From assembly GCA_050944435.1 (NCBI GenBank), contig JBMNRB010000001.1:124001-188000 (forward strand): DNA of 64,000 nucleotides. Reading direction: 5' to 3'. Shown here piece after piece: positions 51,689-59,651 of the stretch. The position numbers and the translations under genes are program-made. Source of the stretch: Ruminococcus_G sp050944435 (lineage in GTDB: Bacteria; Bacillota; Clostridia; Lachnospirales; Lachnospiraceae). The notes below the pieces were generated by a model that saw nothing but the letters and a program-made list of their open reading frames with translations, was not told where the DNA came from and searched no databases. How positions within the stretch are numbered: the stretch's first letter is position 1; each line of letters starts with the position of its first letter.

Positions 51689-51731
51689 AAAACCAGTGGA
51701 AAATATGGTGAATAATTTCACTAAAAAAACA

Positions 51732-51760
51732 TTGTAAATCTATTATTTATGTGCTATTAT
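51732..51760 (+). promoter_or_regulatory. Promoter of the second URO-D gene
   Basis: TTGTAA (51732-51737), 17 bases, TATTAT (51755-51760) preceded by TGC as extended -10. Predicted start near 51767, just before the operator-like site. Confidence 0.7.
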
Positions 51761-51774
51761 AACAATATCAAGAA

Positions 51775-51792
51775 TGCGTACACGAGCACGCA
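51775..51792. promoter_or_regulatory. LacI-like operator in front of the second URO-D gene
   Basis: TGCGTACACGAGCACGCA, 18 bases with the two halves matching in seven of nine positions around a central CG. It differs from the module A motif, so a different regulator (perhaps the one at 63272) is expected. Confidence 0.55.
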
Positions 51793-51846
51793 ACATGAGG
51801 AACTTGATTTTTATACCAATATTTTTCATGTAAAGGAGAGGAAACT

Positions 51847-53103
51847 ATGACGTCAAAAGAAAGAATCCAGACAACATTTGCTCACAAAGAGCCGGACAAA
51901 GTAGCAGTAGATTTCGGTGGCATGAGCTGTTCTATGATTAATGCCACAGTATTGAGCGAACTGAGAGATTACTATGGACTTGAAAAACGCCTGCCAAAGA
52001 TCAATGATATGTCAACCATGACAGCATTTGTTGAGCCGGATCTGGCGGACTGTATGGGATGTGACGTACAGCGTCTGTACAATTATGGCGATACTTACGG
52101 ACATATTAATAAAGATTGGAAAGAATGGGTATACCGCGGAACACCGGTGCTGATTCCCGGAAACTGTACAGTAAAAGAAGATGGAAACGGCGGTTATTAT
52201 GTATATCCGGAAGGAGACGATACGGTAGAACCCAGCGGACATATGCCGGCAAACGGATTCTATTTTGATAACCTGACAAGAACACCGGAATTTGATGAGG
52301 ATGAAGCTGATCCGGCAGACAACGTAGCAGATTATATGCTTGTTTCTGATGATCAGATTGCATTCCATAAAAAAGTTTTGGAAGAAGTAAAAGGAAATGG
52401 ACGTGCCATCCAGGTTGATCCCTGTTATGCCGGACTGGGTGATGCCAATAATATTCCAGGTCCTAACCTGAAACATCCGAAAGGTATCCGTGACATTTCC
52501 GAATGGTACATGGCTCCTCTTCTGTATCCGGATTATGTACATGAAGTTTTTGAGAGAGGTACGGATATTGCTATCCAGAACTTCAAGAGATACTGGGATG
52601 AATTTGGATCAGATATTGATATTCTTTTCCTGTGCGGTACTGATTTCGGTACTCAGAGAGGCCCCTTCATGGATCCAGAAGTATTTAAAGAATTCTATAT
52701 GCCGTACTATAAAAAGATGACCGACTGGGTTCATACCAATACTACATGGAAAACACTGAAACACTCCTGCGGAGGTATCTTCCCGATTCTGCCGTATCTG
52801 ATCGAGAGTGGAATTGACGCTATCAACCCGGTACAGTGTTCCGCAGAAGGAATGGATCCTCAGAAACTGAAAGATACCTATGGAAAAGACATCGTATTCT
52901 GGGGCGGCGGAGTAGATACACAGAAAGTTCTTCCCTTCGGTACACCGGAAGAAGTTCGTGAGCAGGTTCTTCAGAGACTGGAAATCTTCTCCAAAGACGG
53001 CGGATATGTATGTAATACGATCCACAATATTCAGGCCAATACACCAATCCCGAATATCGTTGCTATGGTTGATGCCATTAAAGAATTTAACGGCGACAAA
53101 TAA
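51847..53103 (+). CDS. URO-D superfamily protein, methyltransferase-like (paralogue of 27759)
   Basis: 418 residues, the same length as the product of 27759 and alignable throughout (MTSKER start, DKVAVDFGGMSCS, GTDFGTQRGPF, TLKHSCGGIFPILP, FWGGGVDTQKVLPFGTPEEV). It keeps His-x-Cys, with NTIHNIQANTP in the last conserved block. Codon usage is smooth, suggesting strong expression, helped by an extended promoter and AAGGAGAGG. Unlike its paralogue, it has no adjacent transporter; the nearest sugar importer is at 59644. Same functional inference: a methyltransferase-like enzyme on an unknown substrate. Confidence 0.78.
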   Translation: MTSKERIQTTFAHKEPDKVAVDFGGMSCSMINATVLSELRDYYGLEKRLPKINDMSTMTAFVEPDLADCMGCDVQRLYNYGDTYGHINKDWKEWVYRGTPVLIPGNCTVKEDGNGGYYVYPEGDDTVEPSGHMPANGFYFDNLTRTPEFDEDEADPADNVADYMLVSDDQIAFHKKVLEEVKGNGRAIQVDPCYAGLGDANNIPGPNLKHPKGIRDISEWYMAPLLYPDYVHEVFERGTDIAIQNFKRYWDEFGSDIDILFLCGTDFGTQRGPFMDPEVFKEFYMPYYKKMTDWVHTNTTWKTLKHSCGGIFPILPYLIESGIDAINPVQCSAEGMDPQKLKDTYGKDIVFWGGGVDTQKVLPFGTPEEVREQVLQRLEIFSKDGGYVCNTIHNIQANTPIPNIVAMVDAIKEFNGDK

Positions 53104-53122
53104 TTTGCATATACAAAAAGAA

Positions 53123-53155
53123 AAGGCTGGTTCTATTTTGGAACCGGCCTTTTTC
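53123..53155 (+). terminator. Terminator after the second URO-D gene
   Basis: AAGGCTGGTTC (53123-53133) pairs with GAACCGGCCTT (53141-53151) with one G-T pair; a short T-run follows. Confidence 0.85.
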
Positions 53156-53235
53156 TATGAATATTTTTTCAAAAATATTTTTTTGAAACCTTTAAGATCG
53201 AAGGATCCCGCATCTTTTGTTTTTTCATTTTCTTC

Positions 53236-53264
53236 TTGACAATAAAAAGAACCAGGTGTATTAT
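53236..53264 (+). promoter_or_regulatory. Promoter of the GntR-ABC operon
   Basis: TTGACA (53236-53241) and TATTAT (53259-53264) are separated by 17 bases. Confidence 0.78.
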
Positions 53265-53291
53265 TGTATTAAGCTAATAATACAATAATAC
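53258..53291. promoter_or_regulatory. Perfect 14-base inverted repeat, operator of the YtrA-type regulator
   Basis: GTATTATTGTATTA (53258-53271) is mirrored exactly at 53278-53291 with a six-base centre. It covers the -10 box, so binding would block RNA polymerase. Position directly before a GntR gene indicates self-repression. Confidence 0.75.
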
Positions 53292-53307
53292 AGAAGGGGG
53301 TCTGAGA

Positions 53308-53679
53308 ATGTCATGGGTACTGGATTCAGGACGGTCGATTTATCTTCAGATTGTGGAGAGGATAGAGTTGGAAATAGTTTCCGGGAAATATAAACCAGGA
53401 GATAAAGTACCGTCGGTACGGGAGCTGGCAGTAGAAGCCGGCGTAAATCCCAATACAATGCAGAAAGCAATGGTGGAACTGGAACGATATGGGTTGGTGC
53501 ATTCAGAAAGAACCAGCGGCCGTTTTATTACAGAGGATGAAAATATGATTACGGAGATACGAAAAGATTTGGCCAAAAAACAGATTCTGGAATTTATGGA
53601 AAGAATGAAAAAAATGGGATTCAACGGAGAGGAGATTGTAACGCTTCTCCGGAAAACATTAGAGGAGGAAAAGGCATGA
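53308..53679 (+). CDS. GntR family regulator, YtrA subfamily
   Basis: 123 residues: a winged HTH (IYLQIVERIELEIVSGKYKPGDKVPSVRELA split as SGKYKPGDKVPSVRELA, then VNPNTMQKAMVELERYGLV) followed by a short C-terminal helix pair with LLRKTLEEE. The lack of a ligand domain marks the YtrA group, which controls neighbouring ABC exporters, often in response to cell-envelope stress. AGGGGGT site. It overlaps the ATPase gene by four bases. Confidence 0.9.
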   Translation: MSWVLDSGRSIYLQIVERIELEIVSGKYKPGDKVPSVRELAVEAGVNPNTMQKAMVELERYGLVHSERTSGRFITEDENMITEIRKDLAKKQILEFMERMKKMGFNGEEIVTLLRKTLEEEKA

Positions 53680-54374
53680 GTGGAATTTTAGAGTGTAAAG
53701 GGCTGTCAAAATCTTATGGCGGTTTTCAGGCTCTGGATCGCGTGGATCTGATTCTTGAACCGGGTAAAATCGTAGGGTTGCTGGGGCCAAATGGAAGCGG
53801 AAAAACTACGTTCTTAAAATTAATTAATCAGCTGCTGGTTCCAGACGAAGGAACAATAATGATTGATGGTAAAACGCCAGGTGTGGAAACGAAGGAAATC
53901 GTATCTTACCTTCCAGAAAGAACCTATCTGGATGAAAATCAGAAAATTGAAGAGACTCTTGATTTTTTCGGAGATTTTTATGAAGATTTTGACAGGAGCA
54001 GGGCTGTTCAAATGCTGGAAAAACTAAACATTCATCCCGAAGCGCGGATAAAAACTCTGTCAAAAGGTACGAAAGAAAAAGTACAGTTGATTCTGGTTAT
54101 GAGCAGAAAGGCAAAATTGTACTGCCTGGATGAACCTATTGCCGGGGTGGATCCGGCGGCCAGAGATTATATTTTAAATACGATTATCAACAATTATGAT
54201 GAAAATGCAACAATCTTAATATCAACGCATTTGATAGCTGATATTGAAAATGTTCTGGATGAAGTAATATTTATACAAAACGGGAGGATTCGTCTTTATT
54301 CGGATGTGGATTCCATCCGTGTCAACAAAGGAATGTCGATTGACGGGTATTTCAGGGAGGTGTTCAGATGTTAA
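53676..54374 (+). CDS. ABC transporter ATPase (exporter type)
   Basis: 232 residues, one cassette: Walker A GPNGSGKTT (about 39-47), signature replaced by LSKGTKEKVQ, Walker B LYCLDEPIAGVD and H-loop ISTHLI. LSKG instead of LSGG is common in YtrB/BcrA-like proteins. It pairs with the membrane protein encoded downstream, which it overlaps by seven bases. Substrate unknown; related systems export antibiotics or lipids. Confidence 0.9.
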   Translation: MSGILECKGLSKSYGGFQALDRVDLILEPGKIVGLLGPNGSGKTTFLKLINQLLVPDEGTIMIDGKTPGVETKEIVSYLPERTYLDENQKIEETLDFFGDFYEDFDRSRAVQMLEKLNIHPEARIKTLSKGTKEKVQLILVMSRKAKLYCLDEPIAGVDPAARDYILNTIINNYDENATILISTHLIADIENVLDEVIFIQNGRIRLYSDVDSIRVNKGMSIDGYFREVFRC

Positions 54375-55201
54375 AGAAATTATTTAAATATGAATGGAAA
54401 GCTTCCTCAAGAATACTGCTGGCAGTATATGGAATTGTTATACTCTTTTCGGTACTGTCCAGATTGCTGATGGAAGCAAGTGGAATCAGAAGCGGGAACG
54501 GCAGTTTACCGGCGCTGGAAACGGCCTCGGCACTTGTACTTATGATCAGTGTTGTCCTGATAGGAAGTTCCATAATTTTTACCTGGATATTCATCGCATA
54601 CCGGTTTTATAAAAGCGTATTTACAGAACAGGGGTATCTGACCAATACACTGCCGGTGACACAAAAACAGATTATTATTGCAAAGGGACTGACAGGGGTA
54701 ATATGGCAGGTAATCAATTGGATACTGGTCCTAATCGCTTTTTTGATTATCGTAGCCACTGGAAGAGATATTCCGGAATTTTTTAAAATTTTTCCTGAAA
54801 TTTTCCGGATATTTACAATCAAAGAGATTGCAGCAACTGTTTGGCTGATTTTCTTTCTTGTCATCATATCACCGTTTTGTATGGTTCTGGAAATGTATAT
54901 GTGTATTGCCATCGGGAATTTATTAAACGGTCATAAAGTATTGGGAGCAGTAGGAGCTTATGCCGGCCTTTACACTGTGCAGCAGATCATAGGCATTATC
55001 ATTATGATGTGCAGCGGGCTGCAGTACGTGTCGACGAAATACAGTTCGGATACGGTGGAGATGGGCTCACAGATACAGCAGCGGCTGCTTGGCACCCTGA
55101 ACATTAATTTGGCGGGAGGGCTTATACTCAGTGCGGTATTTATGGTAGGCAGTTATCTGGTAACAAAACATATCATGACAAAAAAACTGAATCTGCAGTA
55201 A
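54368..55201 (+). CDS. ABC-2-type membrane protein
   Basis: 277 residues with six hydrophobic segments in two clusters (residues about 15-75 and 100-270), lacking a signal peptide. The start ATG 54368 lies inside the ATPase gene behind GGGAGGTG. It is the membrane half of the GntR-linked exporter. No peptidase or permease-specific motif points to a substrate. Confidence 0.82.
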   Translation: MLKKLFKYEWKASSRILLAVYGIVILFSVLSRLLMEASGIRSGNGSLPALETASALVLMISVVLIGSSIIFTWIFIAYRFYKSVFTEQGYLTNTLPVTQKQIIIAKGLTGVIWQVINWILVLIAFLIIVATGRDIPEFFKIFPEIFRIFTIKEIAATVWLIFFLVIISPFCMVLEMYMCIAIGNLLNGHKVLGAVGAYAGLYTVQQIIGIIIMMCSGLQYVSTKYSSDTVEMGSQIQQRLLGTLNINLAGGLILSAVFMVGSYLVTKHIMTKKLNLQ

Positions 55202-55226
55202 GCGGGAAGCAGCCTGGGTAAAAGAG

Positions 55227-55275
55227 AAAAACACCGGCGCAGATCATTTTCGATGATCTGTGCCGGTGTTTTTTT
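55227..55275. terminator. Bidirectional terminator between converging operons
   Basis: CACCGGCGCAGATCAT (55232-55247) pairs with ATGATCTGTGCCGGTG (55253-55268) with one G-T pair. A-runs precede and T-runs follow, so it can stop transcripts from both sides. Confidence 0.9.
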
Positions 55276-55277
55276 AT

Positions 55278-56696
55278 TTAGAGATCAGTATTAATAACCC
55301 GCGTGCAGAATTTAGAAAGATTTTCTTCGCTGTTGGAAATCAGCAGCAAGGAAATATTCAGTTTCTGTAAAGATTCCAACAGTCTGATAAAGTGATATTC
55401 AGACAGGTTATCATAAATGCTGTACGGATCGTTGAAAATAAAGACTTTTGGTTTTAAGCAAAGCCATTTGGCCACTTCCACCATAAACTGATCGTGAAAA
55501 TTCATATTTTCCAGATTGCGCCTTGTGCCGTATTCTTCAATAAGATATTCACCATGGATGGATTCCAAAGCTGCCCGGGCCATATGATTGCGGATGCGGA
55601 AATTTAAAAATCCAAGTGCATTATACATGGGACTTTTCAGCAGCAGACCGATATTGTCGTACAGATTCATTTTAGAAAAGATCCGCGACTGCCCTGAGGA
55701 AGGGGAGATAAAAGCGATCTGGTTTCTGGTATGAAAATTGGGGATATATTTTTGACTATCCAATAACAAAGTTCCATGTTTGGCAAGTTTTCCATTAGAT
55801 AAGGTGTGGATAAAGGGCGCCAGTATCTGGTTATTATCGCAGATTCCCAGTATTTCATTTTGATACAGAGAAAAGGAAAATGTCTTTTCAGGATGATCCG
55901 GATTTGAAATATGATCGCCGCGCAGTACTACTTTTTGATCATGAGTGTCCAAAAAGGATCGTTTTAACGCCGTATTGATAAAATCATTTTCAGGAATTAC
56001 GGGAGGAATAGTTGTAAGTTTCGTTATCTGGGTAACAACGCCGCTTTTTATAATAGCATATCGGTCGAAGTTCTGAAAAATAGGATTCCAGCTATTGGAA
56101 AACCATAAAATGGAAAGTCCCTCTTCTTTTAAAAGATTCATGATTCTCTGCAGTTTTTTAATCTCAGCCGGCTGGAAAAAGAGAGAGGAGGAAGGGCTGA
56201 GCACGATAATTTTTGCCCCGTTTGTGTAAGCATATAAAATAGACAGCATATATGCGTTGGAAAGAGAAAGGGTGTGCACCGGGGCGGAGGGTTTCACGTT
56301 GTCCAGAGAAAATTTTTTCAGCAAGGTTTCCGTGGCAGAGTGAAGCTTTCTGGTATCGAGAAAATGTAAGGAATCGTAAAAAGAATTACTGGTCAGATAC
56401 AGATTATGTGCCACATCCATGGAACCGATCAGCTGCTTTCCATCTACCACATAAACGCCCGCATTGCGGGCCTGTTTCATGTTAGAAAAATGTTTCACGG
56501 AATCGTTGATGTATAAATATCCCTGATCGGGGGAAACAAAACCGCGGAAAAAATCCAGAAGAAAATTTTCCGTGTCCATGTCTTCGGTCAGAACACATAA
56601 TGCTTCCCTGGCATACAAGGTCAGGGAAATATCATTAATGAGTTGGTTGTTGATGGCACGTCCGATGTGATCCAGACGCATAATTTCATAACGCAT
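55278..56696 (-). CDS. Degenerate tandem ABC protein (RbsA-like) without catalytic motifs
   Basis: 472 residues laid out like a two-cassette sugar ATPase, but every nucleotide-binding motif is lost. Half 1 has LTEDMDTEN where Walker A belongs (about 36-44), LSLSNAYML for the signature and VLSPSSSLFF for Walker B, with Ser for Asp. Half 2 has CDNNQIL for the P-loop, MNFHDQFMVEVAKWL for the signature and FIFNDPYSIYD for Walker B. The frame is intact over its full length, so it is under selection. It lies six bases after the histidine kinase gene in the operon that faces a real sugar ABC transporter. A sensory or adaptor role for that transporter is inferred. Confidence 0.82.
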   Translation of the reverse strand: MRYEIMRLDHIGRAINNQLINDISLTLYAREALCVLTEDMDTENFLLDFFRGFVSPDQGYLYINDSVKHFSNMKQARNAGVYVVDGKQLIGSMDVAHNLYLTSNSFYDSLHFLDTRKLHSATETLLKKFSLDNVKPSAPVHTLSLSNAYMLSILYAYTNGAKIIVLSPSSSLFFQPAEIKKLQRIMNLLKEEGLSILWFSNSWNPIFQNFDRYAIIKSGVVTQITKLTTIPPVIPENDFINTALKRSFLDTHDQKVVLRGDHISNPDHPEKTFSFSLYQNEILGICDNNQILAPFIHTLSNGKLAKHGTLLLDSQKYIPNFHTRNQIAFISPSSGQSRIFSKMNLYDNIGLLLKSPMYNALGFLNFRIRNHMARAALESIHGEYLIEEYGTRRNLENMNFHDQFMVEVAKWLCLKPKVFIFNDPYSIYDNLSEYHFIRLLESLQKLNISLLLISNSEENLSKFCTRVINTDL

Positions 56697-56702
56697 GGTT
56701 GA

Positions 56703-57773
56703 TTACTCCTGGTTTTTGTAGTAGGGCAGAGAAAGCTGAAATTCGGAACCTTTTCCCAGAGTGCTGTAAGCAACGACGCCGTAGGAATCTCCGTACAGCA
56801 GTTTAATGCGGGAATTTACGTTGGTAAGGGCAATTCCGCTTCCCGTTTTCTTGGTTTGTTCCACATGCACGGAATCTGTTTCATTAGCGGCCAGTTTCTG
56901 ATTCAGAAGTCTGAGCTGTTCCGGTGTCATTCCGCCCCCATTATCTGCGATGCTGATAATCAAACGGGACTGTGTGCTGTAAATATTTACGGTAATAACA
57001 AAATCCCGGGAAATTCCTTTTAATCCGTGTTTAACTGCATTTTCAATAAAAGGCTGTATAGTGAGCTTGGGAATCTGATAATTCATCACCTGCAATTCAG
57101 GTGAGATATTCTGAATGAATACAATATGCTGATTAATCCGGTATTCCTGTATTTTGATGTAATCGTTGAGAATGCTCAGTTCCTGCTGAAGGGTCACCAG
57201 TTCCTTTTTACGGCTGATCATATAGCGGAAGAGCCGGGAGAGCACTTCCACCATATCGGAAGTGAGAGGAGCGTTTTCCATGACGGCATATCCCCGGATA
57301 GTATCCAGCGTATTATAGAGAAAATGGGGATTAATCTGGCTTTGCATGGCGTCCAGCTCTGCCTGTTTCTGCAGCAGACGGTTGGAATATTCTTTCTCCA
57401 GCGAAGAGTCAATAAGATCAAGGATAATGTTGAGGGAAGAAATATAGTCGGTCATTTTGTCTGCATCAATCAAAGAATATTTCTTTTTAATATTCTCTAT
57501 TTTTAAAGATGCGATAATCACCGCGTAGTAATAACGATGCCAGTATACGGCAGTGAAAACAGAAAAAATGCACAGTCCCAATATTGTCCACAGGATAAGA
57601 ATGCCCCGGTTATGGAAAATGGATACCGGCGCTTTCCACAACAGAAGCAAAGATATCAGAAAGAAAAACCATAAAGCGATGGTAATCCCTAAACTTTTTA
57701 TGAAATCATGATAATAGTGTGTGTCGCAGAACAGAGAAATATTTTTCTGATATTCAGCAATGCGGCCGCGCAT
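56703..57773 (-). CDS. Sensor histidine kinase, YesM-like
   Basis: 356 residues. Two membrane helices near the N-terminus (about 28-48 and 58-80) enclose only a short outside loop, so ligand sensing by this protein alone looks limited. The His_kinase domain has QSQINPHFLYNTLDTIRG (phospho-His), and the ATPase domain has IENAVKHGL and DNGGGM. It would phosphorylate the response regulator encoded 14 bases upstream. The tiny sensor loop favours a partner such as a binding protein or the neighbouring degenerate ABC protein. Confidence 0.9.
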   Translation of the reverse strand: MRGRIAEYQKNISLFCDTHYYHDFIKSLGITIALWFFFLISLLLLWKAPVSIFHNRGILILWTILGLCIFSVFTAVYWHRYYYAVIIASLKIENIKKKYSLIDADKMTDYISSLNIILDLIDSSLEKEYSNRLLQKQAELDAMQSQINPHFLYNTLDTIRGYAVMENAPLTSDMVEVLSRLFRYMISRKKELVTLQQELSILNDYIKIQEYRINQHIVFIQNISPELQVMNYQIPKLTIQPFIENAVKHGLKGISRDFVITVNIYSTQSRLIISIADNGGGMTPEQLRLLNQKLAANETDSVHVEQTKKTGSGIALTNVNSRIKLLYGDSYGVVAYSTLGKGSEFQLSLPYYKNQE

Positions 57774-57787
57774 AATGTATCGCCTCC

Positions 57788-59410
57788 TCAGTTTCCATAT
57801 ATTTTTCGGTATTCTTTCGGGGTAACGCCAACCTGTTCTTTAAACAGTTTGCTGAAGTATCGTTTGTCCGAATATCCCACAGCATTTGCAATTTCGGCAA
57901 TATTGTATTTGACATCGTGAAGCAGTTCCTTCGCTTTTTCCATGCGAACAATGGTCAGATAGGAGCTGAAAGATTCCCCTGTTTCTTTTTTAAACAGAAC
58001 GCCCAGATAGGTGGGAGCCAGATAGACCTGCTCCGCCACATCTTCCAGTTTCAGGTTTTCGTTATAATGTTCGCCAATGTATGATTTTGCCATTTGTATC
58101 TGGCGGTTTTCCTGATTATCAGCAGTTTCCCCCAGGGGCAGCAGCTCTTTGATAAAAGACAGAGTGAATAAAATCAAAGGTTTCAATGCTGCATACTGTT
58201 CAATGGCGTCGCAGTATCTGAGATACGTATCTGTCAAATTGGCGCTGACCAGTTTATGCTGATAAAAATCAGACAGCAGTGTAGACAATATATCACAGAA
58301 AACTTCCAGGAGCAAATGAGGACAGTTTTTGCAGTCAGAAGCTGCATTTGAAAAGAGTTTTTTCAAAAGCTGATCAAGTTTTTGAAGATCCCGGATTTCA
58401 ATGCTGGAGCGGACAGCGCTTAAATCAGAGGAGGACAGTATGATATCCGGTTTTTTGTTGGTTTGCAGCAGTTCTTTTGCCAGAAGAACGGGACGCCCAT
58501 GCAGCAGAATGCGGGCGTTTAATGCTTTCTGAGCGGTATTTAGAGAAAAAGGAAGATCCTGAATTTTCGCAGCAGGAACTCCGCAGCTGATGGTAAGGGA
58601 AAGTTCTTCGTAGGATTCCAGATAGGAAGCCATATCTTCATAGATAACGGTGATTGCCCCCAGCACCCGGTTTCCAAGGTCAGAAGGATAGTTCAGCAGA
58701 AAAACAAACTGGTTGTTTTTATTATAGACTTCCATATCGTAACAATGTTTTTTCAGTTCTGTCTGAAAACTTCGCATCAAATGTTCGATGATAATATTCT
58801 GGGTGGGCAGATTTAAGGCGCCGATGCCGTCCACGAGAGTAATGCCCATCAGGAAAGAAGCACCTGTCTGGAAAGAAAAACCATATTCCTCATTAATCTT
58901 TGATTCGCTGAATTCAGAGAGATAATCCTTGTTATAGAGAATATCCATGATAAAAGAACGGCGCAGTTTCTGGGTCTGCAGGTGAGCGTCGATTCCCAGT
59001 TTCTGTATTTGATAATCCACCTGGAGGGCGGATGCGATTTTTAATATGGTTTTCTCCAGAACATCGTTTAACTCTTCCTTGTTGATAGGTTTTAAGAGAT
59101 AATCTTCTACCCCCATTTTGATGGCGGAGAGCGCATAGTTAAAGTAAGTGAGTCCGCTGATAATGATAAAATGAACGGGGAGTTTTTCTCTTTGGGCTTT
59201 TTCAATCAGATCCAGTCCGCTCATCACCGGCATGGAAATATCTGTAATGACAATGTCCGGTTTCTTTTCCAGAATCATTTCATAGGCGCTTTTCCCGTTC
59301 AGAGCGAATCCTACAAAATCCAGATTTAAACGCTCAAAGTCAATTAAGCTTTTGATTAAGTTGGCGATGGCGATTTCATCTTCCGCAATCAAGATTCGCA
59401 AAGTATCCAT
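57788..59410 (-). CDS. Response regulator with AraC-type DNA-binding domain, YesN-like
   Basis: 540 residues: a receiver domain with phospho-acceptor D57 in IVITDISMPVMSG, a long middle region and an AraC/XylS C-terminus (VAEQVYLAPTYLGVLFKKETG, then IAEIANAVGYSDKRYFSKLFK). This is the partner of the YesM-like kinase and first gene of the minus-strand operon. Target is likely the divergent sugar transporter at 59644, in whose upstream region TGACAA repeats 21 bases apart are visible. Confidence 0.92.
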   Translation of the reverse strand: MDTLRILIAEDEIAIANLIKSLIDFERLNLDFVGFALNGKSAYEMILEKKPDIVITDISMPVMSGLDLIEKAQREKLPVHFIIISGLTYFNYALSAIKMGVEDYLLKPINKEELNDVLEKTILKIASALQVDYQIQKLGIDAHLQTQKLRRSFIMDILYNKDYLSEFSESKINEEYGFSFQTGASFLMGITLVDGIGALNLPTQNIIIEHLMRSFQTELKKHCYDMEVYNKNNQFVFLLNYPSDLGNRVLGAITVIYEDMASYLESYEELSLTISCGVPAAKIQDLPFSLNTAQKALNARILLHGRPVLLAKELLQTNKKPDIILSSSDLSAVRSSIEIRDLQKLDQLLKKLFSNAASDCKNCPHLLLEVFCDILSTLLSDFYQHKLVSANLTDTYLRYCDAIEQYAALKPLILFTLSFIKELLPLGETADNQENRQIQMAKSYIGEHYNENLKLEDVAEQVYLAPTYLGVLFKKETGESFSSYLTIVRMEKAKELLHDVKYNIAEIANAVGYSDKRYFSKLFKEQVGVTPKEYRKIYGN

Positions 59411-59489
59411 ATAATTTTCCCCTCTCTTGAAAAGTCACCGTCATTGTGTACGGAAATAAAAATAAATTAAGCAGATTTCTATGCAGGTG

Positions 59490-59516
59490 TGACAAATCTA
59501 TGAATTGGTATGACAA
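59490..59516. promoter_or_regulatory. Direct repeat, candidate YesN binding site
   Basis: TGACAA at 59490-59496 region and again at 59511-59516, 21 bases apart (two helical turns), in the divergent intergenic region. AraC-type proteins bind such direct repeats. A TATGAT box at 59559-59564 follows as possible -10 of the transporter; no clear -35 is seen, as usual for activated promoters. Confidence 0.45.
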
Positions 59517-59612
59517 CCAAATGGTAAAGCCTCAAAAGTATTTCATTATTTTTTAGTATATGATATTGTTCGATTGTAAGCAAGAAGTAATTAAAAAAGC
59601 AGGGAGGAAACA

Positions 59613-59651
59613 ATGAAAAAAGGTTGCGTAAGGAGGTGTAGCTGTGGGTGA
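59613..59651 (+). CDS. 12-codon cysteine-rich leader ORF
   Basis: ATG 59613 follows AGGGAGG by five bases and encodes MKKGCVRRCSCG before TGA. It covers the AAGGAGGTG site and the GTG start of the transporter ATPase in another frame. Translation of the leader, including two AGG arginine codons in the site itself, would interfere with or couple to ATPase initiation. Existence of the peptide is inferred. Confidence 0.4.
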   Translation: MKKGCVRRCSCG

